A DNA stretch of 64,000 bases from the NCBI RefSeq assembly GCF_021601385.1, contig NZ_BQHO01000005.1, positions 62,001 to 126,000 on the forward strand, written 5' to 3'. A program made the translations under genes and the position numbers. Numbering within the stretch: position 1 is the first letter of the stretch; every line of letters starts with the position of its first letter. Positions 29,295 to 36,640 of the stretch are shown piece after piece. Under the pieces are notes generated by a model that saw nothing but the letters and a program-made list of their open reading frames with translations, ran no database searches and was not told the origin of the DNA. Source of the DNA: Pseudomonas parasichuanensis (lineage in GTDB: Bacteria; Pseudomonadota; Gammaproteobacteria; Pseudomonadales; Pseudomonadaceae).

Positions 29295-29389
29295 TCCCCT
29301 GCCACATGTGGCTTCTTTGGAGAGACTGGTCAGGTACCCACCGTAGAAGTCTCAGGCAACGGCCTCGCCCACCCGCGAGGCCGTTTTTA
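29295..29389 (+). ncRNA. Candidate small RNA divergent from pcaR
   Basis: A possible promoter (TTGACC at 29266-29271, TATACC at 29287-29292, short 15-bp spacer) is followed by about 90 bases with no coding potential. Within these, GAGACT and AGTCTC (29322-29327 and 29348-29353) form a hairpin base, and a strong terminator ends the unit. PcaR boxes lie directly upstream. The family is not recognised. It could instead be a short untranslated leader that is terminated. Confidence 0.4.
29358..29389 (+). terminator. Strong rho-independent terminator
   Basis: AACGGCCTCGC pairs perfectly over 11 bp with GCGAGGCCGTT around a 6-nt loop and is followed by five Ts. No protein gene on the plus strand precedes it, which is the main reason for suspecting a small RNA. 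Confidence 0.85.
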
Positions 29390-29775
29390 TTTCAGCCCTG
29401 CTGGCTTGAACTTTAAACCCGGTGGCTTGAACTTACAGTGTCTGCACGCAGATACTCACAGGCTGCAGGCGATAACAACTTGCAGGGTTTTGTCAGCGGC
29501 CAGTAAAGAACGATGGCCTTCGTTCGGGCTGTTGCTATAATCGTTTAGGTTGATTGCCCGCAAGCCATGCGGATCCCATCAGCTAACTTTCGTCGCTTGC
29601 CGACCTTCAAGCCAACGCCTCGGTTTGGCTTGCCCGGTGTTGAACAAGGGCACTTTCCGGTTACCTTGAACTTGCCACCTCGGCGTCGCTACGACGGATA
29701 TTTCGCGTTGAACAGATACGCCAGCACATGCCATGTGCTGGTCTATGCCAACGCCAAACTTCAAACTCTTCAGGT
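29390..29775 (+). other. Palindrome-rich leader before a small gene
   Basis: No credible gene is seen. Contents: a 12-bp direct repeat TGGCTTGAACTT at 29402-29413 and 29423-29434 (21-bp spacing); an extended -10 TGCTATAAT at 29533-29541; inverted repeats CAAGCCAA/TTGGCTTG at 29608-29632; and a perfect palindrome CCAGCACATG-C-CATGTGCTGG at 29721-29741, 35 bases before the next gene. A transcript from the extended -10 would have a leader of about 230 nt with these hairpins. Confidence 0.5.
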
Positions 29776-29988
29776 ATGACTGTGACGAAAGAAGAACTGC
29801 GCGCGGAACTCGAGCGACAGGCTGAACGTTACAAGGATGTTTACGGTGGCGAAGTTACCACCTATGCCGCACAACCCGACCCGGAACGTAAACCCTGGCG
29901 CAAGCGCGCAAGCATTCGCGACCAGGCGTTCGCCCAGGAGCTGGAAAAGATGGAGAAGGATCTGCACAGCGACGGCGAACGTAGCTGA
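29776..29988 (+). CDS. Small conserved-looking hypothetical protein
   Basis: The 70-residue protein is hydrophilic, largely helical and charged ([20 protein letters not shown], then [10 protein letters not shown]), with no signal peptide or membrane segment. GTG at 29782 is an alternative start with better AGG spacing and would shorten it by two residues. It lies between pcaR and the Pit transporter, where P. putida genomes carry a small hypothetical gene. Function unknown. Confidence 0.75.
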   Translation: MTVTKEELRAELERQAERYKDVYGGEVTTYAAQPDPERKPWRKRASIRDQAFAQELEKMEKDLHSDGERS

Positions 29989-30295
29989 CTGATATCACCG
30001 CGCCATCGGTCATCAACCGTCGGCGCGCCAGCATCTTTACCAAAACACCCCGGGTGAAATGGAATTACACAAATTTCATACGGGCGTTTGAGCAGATTCC
30101 CACACAAAGATTTTCAGTCAAATCTTTGATTTTTAGGGAATTTAGTGAATTTTTGCTGCCTGTTCGCTGCTACCCATCAGCAACTGGCGAAAGCCCTGCG
30201 CGAACGGTCATCCGTCATCGTTCTGTGGCAGGTGCATCGATTTCCAGGGTTTTCTGGCATAATCCCGCCCCCCTAAAGACCGCCAGACAACCTTC
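29989..30295. other. Intergenic region before the Pit transporter
   Basis: These 307 bases are more A/T-rich than their surroundings. They hold a perfect 9-bp inverted repeat CAAAGATTT/AAATCTTTG at 30105-30128 followed by ATTTTT, probably a terminator of the small gene, and an extended -10-like TGGCATAAT ending at 30263 that may serve the Pit gene. No convincing Pho box was found. Confidence 0.5.
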
Positions 30296-31768
30296 ATGAT
30301 CGATTTATTCAGCGGACTGGATGCCTGGGTCGTCGTGAGCCTGATGCTCGCTCTGACCTTCGTTCTCGCCTTCGAGTTCATCAATGGCTTTCATGACACC
30401 GCCAACGCGGTAGCCACTGTCATCTATACCAAAGCCATGCCACCGCACCTGGCCGTATTCTTCTCCGGGGTGTTCAACTTCCTCGGGGTGCTGCTCGGCG
30501 GCGTCGGCGTGGCCTATGCCATCGTCCACCTGTTGCCGGTGGAACTGCTGATCAACGTGAACACCGGCCACGGCCTGGCCATGGTCTTCTCGTTGCTGGC
30601 CGCAGCCATCACCTGGAACCTGGGCACCTGGTACTTCGGCATCCCCGCCTCCAGTTCGCACACCCTGATCGGTTCGATCCTTGGCGTGGGCCTGGCCAAC
30701 GCGCTGATCAGCGATATCCCGCTGGGCGATGGCGTCAACTGGCAGAAAGCGATCGATATCGGCATGTCGCTGGTGCTTTCGCCCATGGCCGGCTTCGCCG
30801 TTGCCGCACTGGTGCTGCTGAGCCTGAAGTGGTGGCGCCCGCTGTCGAAGATGCACAAGACCCCGGACCAGCGCCGCAAGCTCGACGACAAGAAGCACCC
30901 GCCGTTCTGGAACCGCCTGGTACTGGTGATCTCCGCCATGGGCGTGAGCTTCGTGCACGGCTCCAACGACGGCCAGAAAGGCATCGGCCTGATCATGCTG
31001 GTACTGATCGGTATCGTCCCGGCCAAGTTCGTGCTCGACCTGAACAGCACCACCTACCAGATCGAACGCACCCGCGACGCCACCCTGCACATGAGCCAGT
31101 TCTACGAGCGCAATGCGGCGACGCTGGGTGAGTTCCTGGCACTGGGCAAGGCCAAGTCGAGCGACCTGCCGGAGCAGTTCAGCTGTAACCCGCAGCAGAC
31201 CGAGCCGACCATTGCCGCGCTGCAATCGTCGCTGCAAGGTGTGACCGACTACCGCGCCCTGAGCGCCGAAAAACGCGTTGAAGTACGCCGCTACCTGCTG
31301 TGCCTGGACGACACGGCGAAGAAGGTCGGCAAGCTGCCAGGCCTGGAGCCACGCGAAAAGGCCGACCTTGAGAAGCTGCGCAAGGACCTCACCGCCACCA
31401 CCGAGTACGCGCCGTTCTGGGTGATCGTCGCCGTCGCCCTGGCCCTGGGCCTGGGTACCATGGTTGGCTGGAAACGCGTGGTACTGACCGTCGGCGAGAA
31501 GATCGGCAAGCAGGGCATGACCTATGCCCAGGGCATGTCGGCACAGATCACCGCCGCCTGCGCCATCGGCATGGCCAACATCTTCAGCCTGCCGGTGTCG
31601 ACCACCCACGTACTGTCGTCAGGCGTGGCCGGTACCATGGTCGCCAACAAGAGCGGCCTGCAAGGCGGCACCGTGAAGACCATCCTGCTGGCCTGGGTAC
31701 TGACCCTGCCGGCAACGGTGGGCCTGTCCGCCGGCCTGTTCTGGCTGGCGATCAAGGCGATGGGCTGA
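30296..31768 (+). CDS. Low-affinity inorganic phosphate transporter, Pit family
   Basis: The 490-residue membrane protein has the two Pit signature repeats: FEFINGFHDTANAVATVIYT near residues 24-43 and VHGSNDGQKG near 220. Its two membrane halves are joined by a long hydrophilic loop (about 245-375). It carries metal-phosphate across the inner membrane with protons. It stands alone with a strong terminator after it. Confidence 0.93.
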   Translation: MIDLFSGLDAWVVVSLMLALTFVLAFEFINGFHDTANAVATVIYTKAMPPHLAVFFSGVFNFLGVLLGGVGVAYAIVHLLPVELLINVNTGHGLAMVFSLLAAAITWNLGTWYFGIPASSSHTLIGSILGVGLANALISDIPLGDGVNWQKAIDIGMSLVLSPMAGFAVAALVLLSLKWWRPLSKMHKTPDQRRKLDDKKHPPFWNRLVLVISAMGVSFVHGSNDGQKGIGLIMLVLIGIVPAKFVLDLNSTTYQIERTRDATLHMSQFYERNAATLGEFLALGKAKSSDLPEQFSCNPQQTEPTIAALQSSLQGVTDYRALSAEKRVEVRRYLLCLDDTAKKVGKLPGLEPREKADLEKLRKDLTATTEYAPFWVIVAVALALGLGTMVGWKRVVLTVGEKIGKQGMTYAQGMSAQITAACAIGMANIFSLPVSTTHVLSSGVAGTMVANKSGLQGGTVKTILLAWVLTLPATVGLSAGLFWLAIKAMG

Positions 31769-31782
31769 ACCCCGTCAGCATG

Positions 31783-31811
31783 AAAAAAGGCGCCTTCGGG
31801 CGCCTTTTTCA
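31783..31811. terminator. Bidirectional terminator after the Pit gene
   Basis: AAAAAAGGCGCC-TTCG-GGCGCCTTTTT: a perfect stem with a stable TTCG loop, A-rich on one side and T-rich on the other. It serves the Pit gene and the convergent coiled-coil gene. Confidence 0.92.
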
Positions 31812-31841
31812 TGGTCCGGGCAAGCGCCCGTCCCTGACCGG

Positions 31842-32663
31842 TCAGGGACGGGCGTTGATCTGCTGCTGCAGGTTCTGGATCTGACTCTGCAGGGTATTGA
31901 TGTTGCGGGTGGTCTGCCCGCGGAACGCATCGAACTCCTGCACCGAAGCGCCCCCGGCCGGCTGCGCCGAGCGGTTGTCGGCCTGGCTCTTGAGCACCAG
32001 CACATCCTGCTCCAGGCTTTCGATTGCCGCGCTCGGGTTGCGCTTTTTCAGCGCCTCCACCTCGGTGCTCAGGCTTTTCAGCTGACCATCGAGCTTGCCA
32101 CCGTCCAGCTGACCCGACTTCAACGCCGCCAGTTCCGTATTCACGGCCTTCAACTGCGCTTGCAGTTGCCCCTGCAATTCGGTCACGGCTTTCTGCTGCT
32201 CACGGGTATCCGCCAGCACCTGCTCCAGGCGCTTGCCCAGGTCGCCCGCCTGGCCGGCAACGCCCTGCTGCTGCTTGCCCTGCTCGGCCAGGTTGGCCTG
32301 CAACTGACGGATCTGCAGTTTCAACGCCTCACTGCCGGTGGTGCTGCTCGACTCGCTGGCGTCGACCTTGCCACTGATTGCCTGCAGGCGCCCGGCCGCT
32401 TCTTCACTGATGCGGGCGAAGCTTTCCTGGGTGGCCACCAGTTGCTGCTCCATCAGCGAGAGCTGCTGAAAACTCCACCAGCCGAGCCCGGCCAGGCCAA
32501 TGAACGAGGCCCCCAGCAACGCCCAAAGCGGGCCATTGCTGCGCGGCTGCGCGGCTTGTTGGCGGCTGCGCGCGACATGGGCAGGCAGCAATTCATCGTC
32601 ATCGGGGGTGCCGGCGCGCAGGGCAGGCACGTCGTCGAAATCGTCGTGGGCGTCGTTACGCAT
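31842..32663 (-). CDS. Single-pass membrane protein with long coiled coil, unknown
   Basis: The 273-residue protein has an acidic N-terminal cytoplasmic segment (MRNDAHDDFDDVPALRAGTP), one transmembrane helix at about 45-63 and a long Gln-, Leu- and Ala-rich coiled coil in the periplasm. MRND at 32663 is chosen because an in-frame extension to 32714 is not of similar composition. Such architecture suits an envelope scaffold or spacer. No named family is recognised. It lies downstream of the SDR gene (88-bp gap). Confidence 0.8.
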   Translation of the reverse strand: MRNDAHDDFDDVPALRAGTPDDDELLPAHVARSRQQAAQPRSNGPLWALLGASFIGLAGLGWWSFQQLSLMEQQLVATQESFARISEEAAGRLQAISGKVDASESSSTTGSEALKLQIRQLQANLAEQGKQQQGVAGQAGDLGKRLEQVLADTREQQKAVTELQGQLQAQLKAVNTELAALKSGQLDGGKLDGQLKSLSTEVEALKKRNPSAAIESLEQDVLVLKSQADNRSAQPAGGASVQEFDAFRGQTTRNINTLQSQIQNLQQQINARP

Positions 32664-32750
32664 GGGTGCATTCAACCGCTGTGGTAGCAAAGAGGCATGA
32701 GTATAAACCGCCAAGGCGGCGCACTGCAGACCATCATCCCGGCAGCAGGT

Positions 32751-33746
32751 TCACGGGTTGCCCGGCTGCGCTTTCCACCAATGGCAGAATTCATCCAGCG
32801 CGGCCCAGGTATCGGTCTTGGGGCGATAGTCCAGGTACTGGCGGGCACGGCTGATGTCGAGGGTGAAGTCCTTGCTCATTACCTGCATCGCAGTACGGGT
32901 AAGGGTTGGCTGCGGACGGCCCGGCCAGAGCAGGCAGGCGGCCTCGTTGACTGCCGCCAGGCTGTAGGCCAGGCCAAAACTGCGATAGCGGGTGACCTGC
33001 GGCAGCTGCATCCGGCGCATGACGTAGTTCACCACGTCCCACAGCGGCAGCGGGTGGCCGTTGCTGATGTTATAGGCCTGCCCCAGTGCCTGTTCTTCGG
33101 CGAACAGCGCGCTGAGCAACGCTTCGTTGAGGTTGTGCACGCTGGTGAAGTCGACCTTGTTCAGGCCGTTGCCGATGATCGCCACACGCCCCTTGCGCTG
33201 CATGCGCATCAGCCGCGGGAAGATGCTGGCATCGCCCGCCCCGGTGACGAAACGCGGCCGCAGGGCCAGCACTTCCAGGCCGAACTCCTGGGCACCGAAC
33301 ACCTTCTGCTCGGCCAGGTGCTTGGTCAATCCGTAGTGATCGTGAAATCGCCGTGGCACCTGCTCTTCACGGATATCACGCTGGGAGCGGCCATTGAAGT
33401 AGATCGACGGCGACGACAGGTGCACCAGGCGTCGCACATGCTCCTTGATGCAGCCTTCGACCACGTTCTCGGTCAGCACCACATTGCCCTGGTAGAAGTC
33501 CTGGTAGCGCCCCCAGTTGCCCACCGCGCCTGCGCAATGCACAACGGCGTCGACCCCCTGGTACAGTCGCCGGGCCAGTTCAGCGTCGCCCAGGTCGCCG
33601 GGGATGAACTGCGCGCCGCGCTTGACCAGGTGCTCCACGCCCTCCGCACGCCGGCCGTTGACCCGTACCTCCAGGCCCTGCTCCAGGGCAAAGCGCGCAA
33701 AGCGCCCGCCGATGAAGCCGCTCGCGCCGGTGACCAGAATTCGCAT
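32751..33746 (-). CDS. Extended short-chain dehydrogenase / NAD-dependent epimerase family
   Basis: The 331-residue protein has the Rossmann motif TGASGFIGG (6-14) and the catalytic YxxxK (Tyr138, Lys142), with the upstream serine in HLSSPSIYF. It resembles 3-beta-hydroxysteroid dehydrogenase-type and dihydroflavonol-reductase-type SDRs, acting on lipid-like or sugar substrates. The specific substrate cannot be told. ATG 33746 follows GGAG. The argP-like gene lies 49 bases upstream on the same strand. Confidence 0.88.
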   Translation of the reverse strand: MRILVTGASGFIGGRFARFALEQGLEVRVNGRRAEGVEHLVKRGAQFIPGDLGDAELARRLYQGVDAVVHCAGAVGNWGRYQDFYQGNVVLTENVVEGCIKEHVRRLVHLSSPSIYFNGRSQRDIREEQVPRRFHDHYGLTKHLAEQKVFGAQEFGLEVLALRPRFVTGAGDASIFPRLMRMQRKGRVAIIGNGLNKVDFTSVHNLNEALLSALFAEEQALGQAYNISNGHPLPLWDVVNYVMRRMQLPQVTRYRSFGLAYSLAAVNEAACLLWPGRPQPTLTRTAMQVMSKDFTLDISRARQYLDYRPKTDTWAALDEFCHWWKAQPGNP

Positions 33747-33795
33747 GTAACACTCCGCCTTGCCAGATTTCAGATGCAGCAGACGCTGGCCAGGC

Positions 33796-34686
33796 CTACA
33801 AGGGCACCAGCCAATCCCGTGCCGAATGGCGCAGGTGCTCGGTCAGCTGGGCGAGCAATTGCCCGCCGTTGCGCCAATGATGCCAGTACAGCGGTACGTC
33901 GATGGGGGTATCGCTGCAGATTTCCACCAGTTCGCCCCGGCCCAACTGCTCGGCCACCTGGCGCTCCGGTACCAGCCCCCAGCCCAGGCCCGCCTCGGTC
34001 ATGCGCAGGAAGCCTTCGGACGAAGGGCACAGATGGTGCAGGAAACCGTCCTGGATACCCATCGATGCCAGGTAGCGATGCTGCAGGAAATCGTCCGGGC
34101 CGAATACCACCGCTGGCGTGCGCGCCAGCCGCGCCACCTCGAAGCCATTGGGGAAGTAGCGCGCCATGAACGCGGGGCTGGCCAGCGCCCGGTAGCGCAT
34201 CGCCCCCAGCGGCATGCTTCGCGCCCCGGCCACCGGCCGTTCGCTGCCGCACAGGCAGGCCGCCACCTCACCGGCGCGCATGCGCTTGAGACCGACATCC
34301 TGGTCTTCCACCACCAGGTCCAGCAGCACCTGCTGCTCGGCACAGAACGCCCCCACGGCGCCCGCCCACCAGGTCGCCAGGCTGTCGGCATTGAGCGCGA
34401 TGCGCAGGCGCTCGGGCATGCCCTCCACGTCCAGTGCCGGCACCTGGCGTTGCAGGTCGCGCTCCAGCAGGCGCACCTGCTGCACATGGTTGAGCAACTG
34501 GCGGCCGACTTCGGTGGGGCTGGGCGGCGTGGCCCGCACCAGCACCGGCTGGCCGACCCGCGCCTCGAGCAGCTTGATGCGCTGGGAGATGGCCGATTGC
34601 GACAGCCCCAGCACCTGGGCGGCGCGCTCGAAGCCCGCTTGTTCGATCACCGCGGCGAGAGCGGCGAGCAGCTTATAGTCGAACAT
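33796..34686 (-). CDS. argP: LysR-family regulator ArgP (IciA)
   Basis: The 296-residue protein begins MFDYKLLAALAAVIEQAGFE, characteristic of ArgP/LysG, with HTH LGLSQSAISQRIKLLEARVG. ArgP binds lysine or arginine and activates a basic amino acid exporter. Here it is divergent from a LysE/ArgO gene, the classical arrangement. The assignment is by sequence resemblance and context. Confidence 0.88.
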   Translation of the reverse strand: MFDYKLLAALAAVIEQAGFERAAQVLGLSQSAISQRIKLLEARVGQPVLVRATPPSPTEVGRQLLNHVQQVRLLERDLQRQVPALDVEGMPERLRIALNADSLATWWAGAVGAFCAEQQVLLDLVVEDQDVGLKRMRAGEVAACLCGSERPVAGARSMPLGAMRYRALASPAFMARYFPNGFEVARLARTPAVVFGPDDFLQHRYLASMGIQDGFLHHLCPSSEGFLRMTEAGLGWGLVPERQVAEQLGRGELVEICSDTPIDVPLYWHHWRNGGQLLAQLTEHLRHSARDWLVPL

Positions 34687-34811
34687 CGATTTCTCTAATG
34701 AGTGATCAGCTCTATTTGTTTTTCTTATACAGCCGAGGGCGCCACAATGGCCACATCTTTCTTGGCAATCAACACCGGCCGCTGCGCCGGTGTCAGTGGA
34801 GTGTTGGCGCT

Positions 34812-35411
34812 ATGTGGCAAAGCTATCTGAACGGCATGCTGGTGGCCTTCGGTCTGATCATGGCCATCGGCGCGCAGAACGCCTTCGTCCTGGCGCAGAG
34901 CCTGCGCCGTGAACATCACCTGCCGGTGGCGGCGTTGTGCATCGTCTGCGATGCGCTGCTGGTGGCTGCTGGAGTGTTCGGCCTGGCCACGGTACTGGCG
35001 CATAACCCGACGCTGCTGGCAGTGGCCCGCTGGGGCGGCGCGGTGTTCCTGATCTGGTACGGCGCCAAGGCCTTGCGCAGCGCCTGCTCCAAGCAGAGCC
35101 TGCAGCACCAGGAGGGCCAGGGCGTGCGCTCGCGCCGTGCGGTGCTGCTCAGTGCACTGGCGGTGACCCTGCTCAACCCGCACGTGTACCTGGATACGGT
35201 GCTGCTGATCGGCTCGCTCGGCGCCCAGCAGACCGTGCCCGGCGCCTACGTGGCCGGTGCCGCCAGCGCTTCGTTGCTGTGGTTCACCACCCTGGCCGTG
35301 GGCGCTGCATGGTTGGCGCCATGGCTGGCACGGCCGGCGACCTGGCGGATGCTCGACCTGATGGTGGCGGTGATGATGTTCGCGGTGGCGGCGCAGCTGA
35401 TCTTCAACTGA
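34812..35411 (+). CDS. LysE/ArgO-family amino acid exporter
   Basis: The 199-residue membrane protein has about six helices and the family N-terminus GLIMAIGAQNAFVLAQSLRR plus the central NPHVYLDTVLLIG motif. It should export arginine or lysine. ATG 34812 is preferred over in-frame starts back to 34698 because it gives the usual N-terminus. Divergent argP is the expected activator. REP sequences follow. Confidence 0.9.
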   Translation: MWQSYLNGMLVAFGLIMAIGAQNAFVLAQSLRREHHLPVAALCIVCDALLVAAGVFGLATVLAHNPTLLAVARWGGAVFLIWYGAKALRSACSKQSLQHQEGQGVRSRRAVLLSALAVTLLNPHVYLDTVLLIGSLGAQQTVPGAYVAGAASASLLWFTTLAVGAAWLAPWLARPATWRMLDLMVAVMMFAVAAQLIFN

Positions 35412-35429
35412 TATCAGGCCTGCATGGCC

Positions 35430-35563
35430 CTGTAGGAGCGGCCTCGCCGGGGCGCCGGACCGGCCGGAAAGGGGGGCGCAGCGCCCCCAGGATTTCAGCC
35501 TTTGCGCACAGATTGCCGGGGCCGCTCTGCGGCCCTGTCGCGACGCATGGCCGCTCCTACAGG
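35430..35563. repeat. REP pair (GTAGGAGCGG class), widely spaced
   Basis: CTGTAGGAGCGGCC starts at 35430 and its inverted copy GGCCGCTCCTACAG ends near 35562. The insert contains smaller palindromes (GGGGGGCGC/GCGCCCCC). Confidence 0.75.
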
Positions 35564-35785
35564 GGCCGACGTCCATTCACCAATCTGGAAACGACCACCA
35601 CCGATCGGCACCCGCCAACCGCTCTGGAACCTCTATTCCCTATAGTTGTTGCGTGGTTATGCGCAAGGCCCGGTGCTATGATCCAGCCCTTGCGTCGCAA
35701 AGAGTACAAACTCGCCGACGCTCACCGGGCCGCCCGTGATCGGCCTTGCGCAAACCGCGAACAGACCTGAATCAGGAGATCCACC

Positions 35786-36382
35786 ATGGCTTTTGAATTG
35801 CCGCCGCTGCCGTACGCCCACGATGCCCTGCAGCCGCACATCTCCAAGGAAACCCTGGAGTTTCACCACGACAAGCACCACAACACCTATGTCGTGAACC
35901 TGAACAACCTGGTCCCAGGCACCGAATTCGAAGGCAAGACCCTGGAAGAGATCGTCAAGAGCTCTTCGGGCGGCATCTTCAACAACGCCGCTCAGATCTG
36001 GAACCACTCCTTCTACTGGGAATGCCTGTCGCCAAACGGCGGCGGCCAGCCGACCGGCGCCCTGGCTGACGCCATCACCGCCGCTTTCGGCTCCTTCGAC
36101 AAGTTCAAGGAAGAGTTCACCAAGACTTCGGTCGGCACCTTCGGTTCCGGCTGGGGCTGGCTGGTGAAGAAGGCCGACGGCTCCCTGGCCCTGGCCAGCA
36201 CCATCGGCGCCGGCTGCCCGCTGACCAGCGGCGACACCCCGCTGCTGACCTGCGACGTCTGGGAACACGCCTACTACATCGACTACCGCAACCTGCGTCC
36301 GAAGTACGTCGAGGCGTTCTGGAACCTGGTCAACTGGAAGTTCGTTGCCGAGCAGTTCGAAGGCAAAGTCTTCACGGCCTGA
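35786..36382 (+). CDS. sodB: Iron superoxide dismutase
   Basis: The 198-residue cytoplasmic enzyme has all metal ligands: His27, His74, Asp157 and His161 (DVWEHAYY). The glutamine in [11 protein letters not shown] is the iron-type marker. It converts superoxide to hydrogen peroxide and oxygen. Codon use is strongly biased to preferred C-ending codons, as in abundant proteins. A terminator follows. Confidence 0.97.
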   Translation: MAFELPPLPYAHDALQPHISKETLEFHHDKHHNTYVVNLNNLVPGTEFEGKTLEEIVKSSSGGIFNNAAQIWNHSFYWECLSPNGGGQPTGALADAITAAFGSFDKFKEEFTKTSVGTFGSGWGWLVKKADGSLALASTIGAGCPLTSGDTPLLTCDVWEHAYYIDYRNLRPKYVEAFWNLVNWKFVAEQFEGKVFTA

Positions 36383-36402
36383 TCAGCCAAGCCTTGAAAG
36401 AA

Positions 36403-36429
36403 AACCCGGCCGCCGCCGGGTTTTTTTTC
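36403..36429 (+). terminator. Terminator after sodB
   Basis: AACCCGGC-CGCC-GCCGGGTT followed by eight Ts. Confidence 0.92.
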
Positions 36430-36640
36430 GCCTGTTGCCTGCCTTTGTCCTCTTGCTCAGCACGCAGAGCGCGCTAACATCAATTTTCTGGAAAGTTGAT
36501 GCAGCGCACTCAAGTCGCATGGCCACTTAACCGATATAGAGCCAAGGGCAATTCCGTCGATGGGCGGGCAATCGGTCGATAGTCTTGTTGCCAAGATTGA
36601 TGGCAAAATAATGGCATGCGCATGGATTAAGGAAACCCCT

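Noticed and set aside
29567-29779. 70-codon frame before the small hypothetical gene
   Set aside because: No ribosome site, unlikely composition, and it runs through palindromes better explained as leader elements.
30205-30225. Pho box before the Pit gene
   Set aside because: GGTCATCCGTCAT is only a loose resemblance to the tandem Pho repeat and has wrong spacing.
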